Shown here in pieces: positions 5,061 through 7,332 of a stretch of 7,332 bases of DNA. Source of the stretch: Acidimicrobiia bacterium. GTDB taxonomy: Bacteria > Actinomycetota > Acidimicrobiia > Spongiisociales > SHLN01. The stretch is taken from positions 1 to 7,332 of the forward strand of contig JAUXLW010000059.1 of NCBI GenBank assembly GCA_030623545.1, read 5' to 3'. The notes below the pieces were generated by a model. That model was not told the origin of the DNA. It was given only the letters and a program-made list of their open reading frames with translations, and did no database searches. How positions within the stretch are numbered: position 1 is the first letter of the stretch; every line of letters begins with the position of its first letter. The position numbers and the translations under genes are program-made.

Positions 5061-6838
5061 GTACGGCCGGCCACGTCGATCACGGGAAGTCGACGCTGGT
5101 CAAGGCTTTGACCGGCCGCGATCCTGATCGCTGGCAGGAGGAGAAGGAGCGGGGCCTGACAATTGATCTCGGCTTCGCATGGACCGAGCTGCCGTCCGGG
5201 ACCGAGGTGGGTTTCATCGACGTTCCAGGCCACGAACGCTTCATCAAGAACATGCTGGCAGGGGTTGACGCCATCAACGTTGCGCTGCTGGTGGTGGCTG
5301 CCGACGAGGGCTGGATGCCTCAATCCGAGGAACACATGTCGGTGCTGGATCTTCTCGAGGTGTCCAGGGTGGTAGTGGCCCTCACCCGGATTGGTCTCAC
5401 CGACGCCGACACGGCGGAATTGGCCGCGGCGGAAGTGGCAGAACAGCTAGCCGGAACAATCGCAGAAACCGCCCCGATCATCCCGGTCGACTCGCTCTCC
5501 GGCCAGGGCATTGACAAGCTGGTGGCTGCGCTCGACCAGGCGATTGGCGACGAGGATGTCGTGAATATCGGGCGCCCCCGAATGTGGCTCGATCGAGCAT
5601 TCTCGATCAGTGGCGCCGGGACGATCGTCACCGGAACCTTGCTGGAGGGTCCGCTCACGACAGGCGATCAAGTCGAGTTGTATCCAGCGGGCCGGACGGC
5701 CAGGATCCGAAGCCTGCAGAGCCACGAGCGGTCCCTGGAGACAATCGAGCCCGGCAACCGCACTGCCGTCAACCTGAGCGGAGTGGATACGGGCGAGGTC
5801 GGACGGGGAATGATGCTGGGGGCTCCCGGCCAGTGGGCCTCATCAGATCGTTTCCTCGTGACGCTACGGACCGTGCGCAGACTCGACGACCCTCTGCGGG
5901 ACAGAGGCGCCTACCACCTTCACCTGGGCAGCGGATCGTGGCCCGCACGGCTTCGGCTTATCGGGACGAACGAGCTAGATGGATCCGGGCACGCCCTGCT
6001 CACCGTTACCTCACCTGTGCCGGTTGCAGTTGGTGATCGATTCATACTCCGTGAAGTGGGGCGACGGGCGGTCGTCGCGGGCGGGCGGGTGCTCGACCCT
6101 GCCCCATCACGCCGCCACCATGCCCAGGCGATCGAGGCCCTGAAGGGGATTTACTCGGCTACCCCCGACGAGCAAGCGGAGAAGCTGCTGGCCTGGCGCA
6201 GGCGCGACCTGCTGAACGTGCTTGCTGCCCATACCCGGGGAGGAACTCCAACAGGTTCGATCAAAGTGGGGCCTTCGGCCGTGGCAAAAACGGAGGAGGC
6301 TCGACTCTCGCAGTCTGCGGTGGACAGCGTTCGGACGTTCCAACGAGCCAACCCACTCCGAGCAGGCATGCCGAAGGCAAGCCTCGCCAGCCAACTGGGC
6401 ATCAACCTCGACCTGCTCAACGCCTTGATCTCCGGCAGAAGCGAGTTGGCCGACCTAGGGGCAGAGGTGGCCACAAGTGATTTCGCCTCACAGATGGGAC
6501 CGTCTGACGAAGCAAGCTGGGATGCAGCGCGGGCCGCCCTTACCAAAGCCGGCCTGGCCGTCCCCCGGGTCCGGGAGCTGGAACTGAACAACGAGCTCGT
6601 GCATGCACTTGCCAGACAGGGCCTACTGATCAGAATCAGCCCCGACTTGAGCTATCTACCGGAGCAGATCACCCAGATAGTCGATGGCCTTGCGAATTTG
6701 CCGGAAACGTTCACGGTGGCGCAGTTCCGGGATCACTTCCAACTCACGCGCAAATATGCAATACCCCTGCTGGAGTGGCTCGACGGCGAGGGTCACACCG
6801 TGCGGGATGGTGATTTGCGGAGGGTCAGATCCGGGTAA
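5048..6838 (+). CDS. selB: Selenocysteine-specific elongation factor
   Basis: A 596-residue translational GTPase (E. coli SelB is 614) that carries Sec-tRNA(Sec) to the ribosome at UGA codons marked by a SECIS hairpin. G domain: G1 GHVDHGKST (8-16), G2 threonine T38 in RGLTID, G3 DVPGHERF (58-65) and a G5-like DSLSG (148-152). The G4 position reads TRIG (113-116) instead of N/T-K-x-D, which is unusual. LDRAFSISGAGTIVTGT (181-197) opens domain 2, and domain 3 runs to about residue 350. The rest is the SECIS-binding winged-helix array, including NPLRAGMPKASL (435-446) and a final wing with LTRKYAIPLLEWLD (566-579). I chose ATG 5048 because MPIVGTAGHVDHGKST matches the family N-terminus. The frame is open upstream to 4922, but those residues are shadow coding inside selA. 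The 3' end overlaps the whiB-like gene by 14 bp, tail to tail. Confidence 0.95.
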   Translation: MPIVGTAGHVDHGKSTLVKALTGRDPDRWQEEKERGLTIDLGFAWTELPSGTEVGFIDVPGHERFIKNMLAGVDAINVALLVVAADEGWMPQSEEHMSVLDLLEVSRVVVALTRIGLTDADTAELAAAEVAEQLAGTIAETAPIIPVDSLSGQGIDKLVAALDQAIGDEDVVNIGRPRMWLDRAFSISGAGTIVTGTLLEGPLTTGDQVELYPAGRTARIRSLQSHERSLETIEPGNRTAVNLSGVDTGEVGRGMMLGAPGQWASSDRFLVTLRTVRRLDDPLRDRGAYHLHLGSGSWPARLRLIGTNELDGSGHALLTVTSPVPVAVGDRFILREVGRRAVVAGGRVLDPAPSRRHHAQAIEALKGIYSATPDEQAEKLLAWRRRDLLNVLAAHTRGGTPTGSIKVGPSAVAKTEEARLSQSAVDSVRTFQRANPLRAGMPKASLASQLGINLDLLNALISGRSELADLGAEVATSDFASQMGPSDEASWDAARAALTKAGLAVPRVRELELNNELVHALARQGLLIRISPDLSYLPEQITQIVDGLANLPETFTVAQFRDHFQLTRKYAIPLLEWLDGEGHTVRDGDLRRVRSG

Positions 6839-7091
6839 CGCCCTGAGCAAGCAACTGACGCCGTTCGACCTCGGTGTAGCCCCCCCAGATACCGTAAGGT
6901 TCACGAATTCCCACGGCATAGTCGGAGCAATCACGGCGCACCGGACACACTCCGCAGATGGCTTTGGCTTTCGTCTCACGCCGCTCGCGCTCTTCTTTGC
7001 GCTCAATGGTGCTGGGAGGGAAAAACAGTTGCGCCTGATTCCCACGGCAAAGCGCTTCGGACTGCCAGGCCCGGCTAGGAGCGACGGTCAC
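6825..7091 (-). CDS. WhiB-family iron-sulfur transcriptional regulator
   Basis: An 88-residue protein with the four cluster-binding cysteines of the Wbl family: C15, C46 and C49 (CGVC), and C55. The glycine/tryptophan turn GIWGG (67-71) is followed by YTEVERRQL. WhiB proteins bind a redox- or NO-sensitive 4Fe-4S cluster and act with the principal sigma factor on promoters. A charged run (ERKEERERRETKAK, 30-43) lies between C15 and C46; I cannot assign it to a numbered WhiB1-7 subgroup. The start is GTG at 7091, supported by AGGAGG nine bases upstream; the product begins with the expected short tail before AWQSEALC. It converges on selB with a 14-bp overlap, so antisense interference between the two transcripts is possible. 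A functional link to selenocysteine is not implied. Confidence 0.93.
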   Translation of the reverse strand: MTVAPSRAWQSEALCRGNQAQLFFPPSTIERKEERERRETKAKAICGVCPVRRDCSDYAVGIREPYGIWGGYTEVERRQLLAQGVTRI

Positions 7092-7100
7092 GGGGGAAAT

Positions 7101-7106
7101 CCTCCT
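7101..7106 (-). promoter_or_regulatory. Strong Shine-Dalgarno of the whiB-like gene
   Basis: A perfect AGGAGG on the minus strand, nine bases before GTG 7091. It fixes the start at this GTG and contrasts with the SD-poor starts of pabBC and selA. Upstream, CTGGC/GCCAG (7114-7118 and 7131-7135) can form a short hairpin overlapping a possible TAGCTT -10 box (7127-7122). Confidence 0.7.
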
Positions 7107-7138
7107 GTGTTAGCTGGCCGGAAGCTACCAGCCAGAAC

Positions 7139-7148
7139 GCGAATTCGC
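7139..7148. repeat. 10-bp perfect palindrome GCGAATTCGC
   Basis: A perfect inverted repeat about 48 bp upstream of the whiB-like start, next to an A-rich stretch with two GGAAAA copies (7151-7166). It could be an operator for the whiB-like promoter, but a 10-bp palindrome can also arise by chance. Confidence 0.3.
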
Positions 7149-7150
7149 CA

Positions 7151-7220
7151 GGAAAATTAAGGAAAACAGCAGTCGGCAGTCGGCAGTCGGCGAAGACTCT
7201 TGCTTACTGCTTATTACTGC
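7151..7220 (-). terminator. Possible terminator of the NfeD-like gene, built from repeats
   Basis: On the minus strand, directly after the TAA at 7223-7221, two GCAGT copies (7220-7216, 7210-7206) can pair with any of three ACTGC copies (within 7187-7169). The last ACTGC is followed by TGTTTTCCTTAATTTTCC, a T-rich tail. This gives a multi-register hairpin with a poly-U-like end, as in an intrinsic terminator. The stems are only five pairs each with A/T interruptions, so efficiency is uncertain. Confidence 0.35.
7169..7189. repeat. 7-bp tandem repeat GCAGTCG, three units
   Basis: Three perfect units at 7169, 7176 and 7183, followed by GCGAAGACTC (7190-7199). That 10-mer also occurs in inverted orientation at 1482-1491, next to the other 7-bp tandem tract. 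Confidence 0.9.
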
Positions 7221-7223
7221 TTA
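7204..7223. repeat. 10-bp direct repeat TTACTGCTTA, two units
   Basis: Perfect copies at 7204-7213 and 7214-7223. The second contains the TAA stop of the NfeD-like gene on the minus strand, so the repeat tract begins at the end of that coding region. Confidence 0.85.
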
Positions 7224-7332
7224 TTGCTCCTCAACGGGATCTACGTCCAAGACAAAGCCACTAACGGCGGCCACCACCACCTCAACACCAGCCTCGATCC
7301 CGGAAACCCGAGCTGAATTGGCCCTCCATCGA
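7221..7332 (-). CDS. C-terminal end of a probable NfeD-like membrane protein, 5' end beyond the window edge
   Basis: A minus-strand frame enters from the right edge and ends at TAA 7223-7221, giving 36 visible residues. They start with RWRANSARVSGIEAG, continue with a VEVVVAAVSGF stretch and end LDVDPVEEQ. A W-R-A segment, a turn with I-x-x-G-x-x-V, a valine-rich strand, G-F-V-L-x-V and P-V-E at the end match the C-terminal soluble OB-fold domain of NfeD-like proteins, which work with membrane stomatin/SPFH partners. Only the last strands can be seen, so the family is a pattern match, not proof. That the frame is coding is supported by its sensible composition and by the repeat tract starting exactly at its stop. 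Confidence 0.5.
   Translation of the reverse strand, partial: RWRANSARVSGIEAGVEVVVAAVSGFVLDVDPVEEQ

Noticed and set aside
1..7332. tRNA-Sec (selC), SECIS element or CRISPR array
   Set aside because: I looked for a long-acceptor tRNA with a T-loop near selAB, for in-frame TGA with a conserved context, and for regularly spaced repeats, and saw none. By-eye folding is not exhaustive.

Overview
The window looks like chromosomal DNA of a high-GC actinomycete. The firmest evidence is a complete WhiB-family gene with four cysteines and a GIWGG turn, a family essentially confined to Actinomycetota and their phages. A secreted coiled-coil protein with a poly-threonine/VP linker resembles proteins common in Acidimicrobiia-like lineages; that finer placement is inference. 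Five complete genes and two genes cut by the window edges cover most of the sequence.

Layout from left to right. (1) Minus strand, 1387 down to the left edge: an LACTB2-like metallo-beta-lactamase-fold hydrolase, whose stop overlaps by ATGA the start of an exported coiled-coil protein cut by the edge inside its Thr-rich linker. (2) 1388-1902: about 515 bp without a credible gene. It is a repeat island with a 7-bp tandem repeat, several GC-rich imperfect palindromes sharing GTGGGAG, a duplicated 29-mer, and a short stretch resembling an IS481-type terminal region. (3) Minus strand, about 3654-1903: a fused PabB-PabC protein that should take chorismate to 4-aminobenzoate for folate synthesis, given a glutaminase partner encoded elsewhere. 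(4) Plus strand, 3717-6838: selA and selB, overlapping by 13 nt, which make selenocysteinyl-tRNA and deliver it to recoded UGA codons. They diverge from pabBC across a gap of about 60 bp. (5) Minus strand, 7091-6825: whiB-like regulator with a strong Shine-Dalgarno, overlapping the 3' end of selB by 14 bp. (6) 7092-7220: intergenic, with a second 7-bp repeat tract that may work as a terminator. (7) Minus strand, 7223 to the right edge: the last 36 codons of a gene whose product resembles the C-terminal OB domain of NfeD-like membrane proteins.

How the genes work together: selA and selB form an obvious functional pair, so the organism probably makes selenoproteins. selC (tRNA-Sec), selD and any selenoprotein gene are not in this window. 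The hydrolase and coiled-coil genes are probably co-translated. The other neighbours look independent. I did not find a clearly new multi-gene system. The points most worth checking are the aberrant guanine-specificity motif of SelB (TRIG in place of N/T-K-x-D), the paired heptamer repeat tracts sharing GCGAAGACTC, and the palindrome-rich island.
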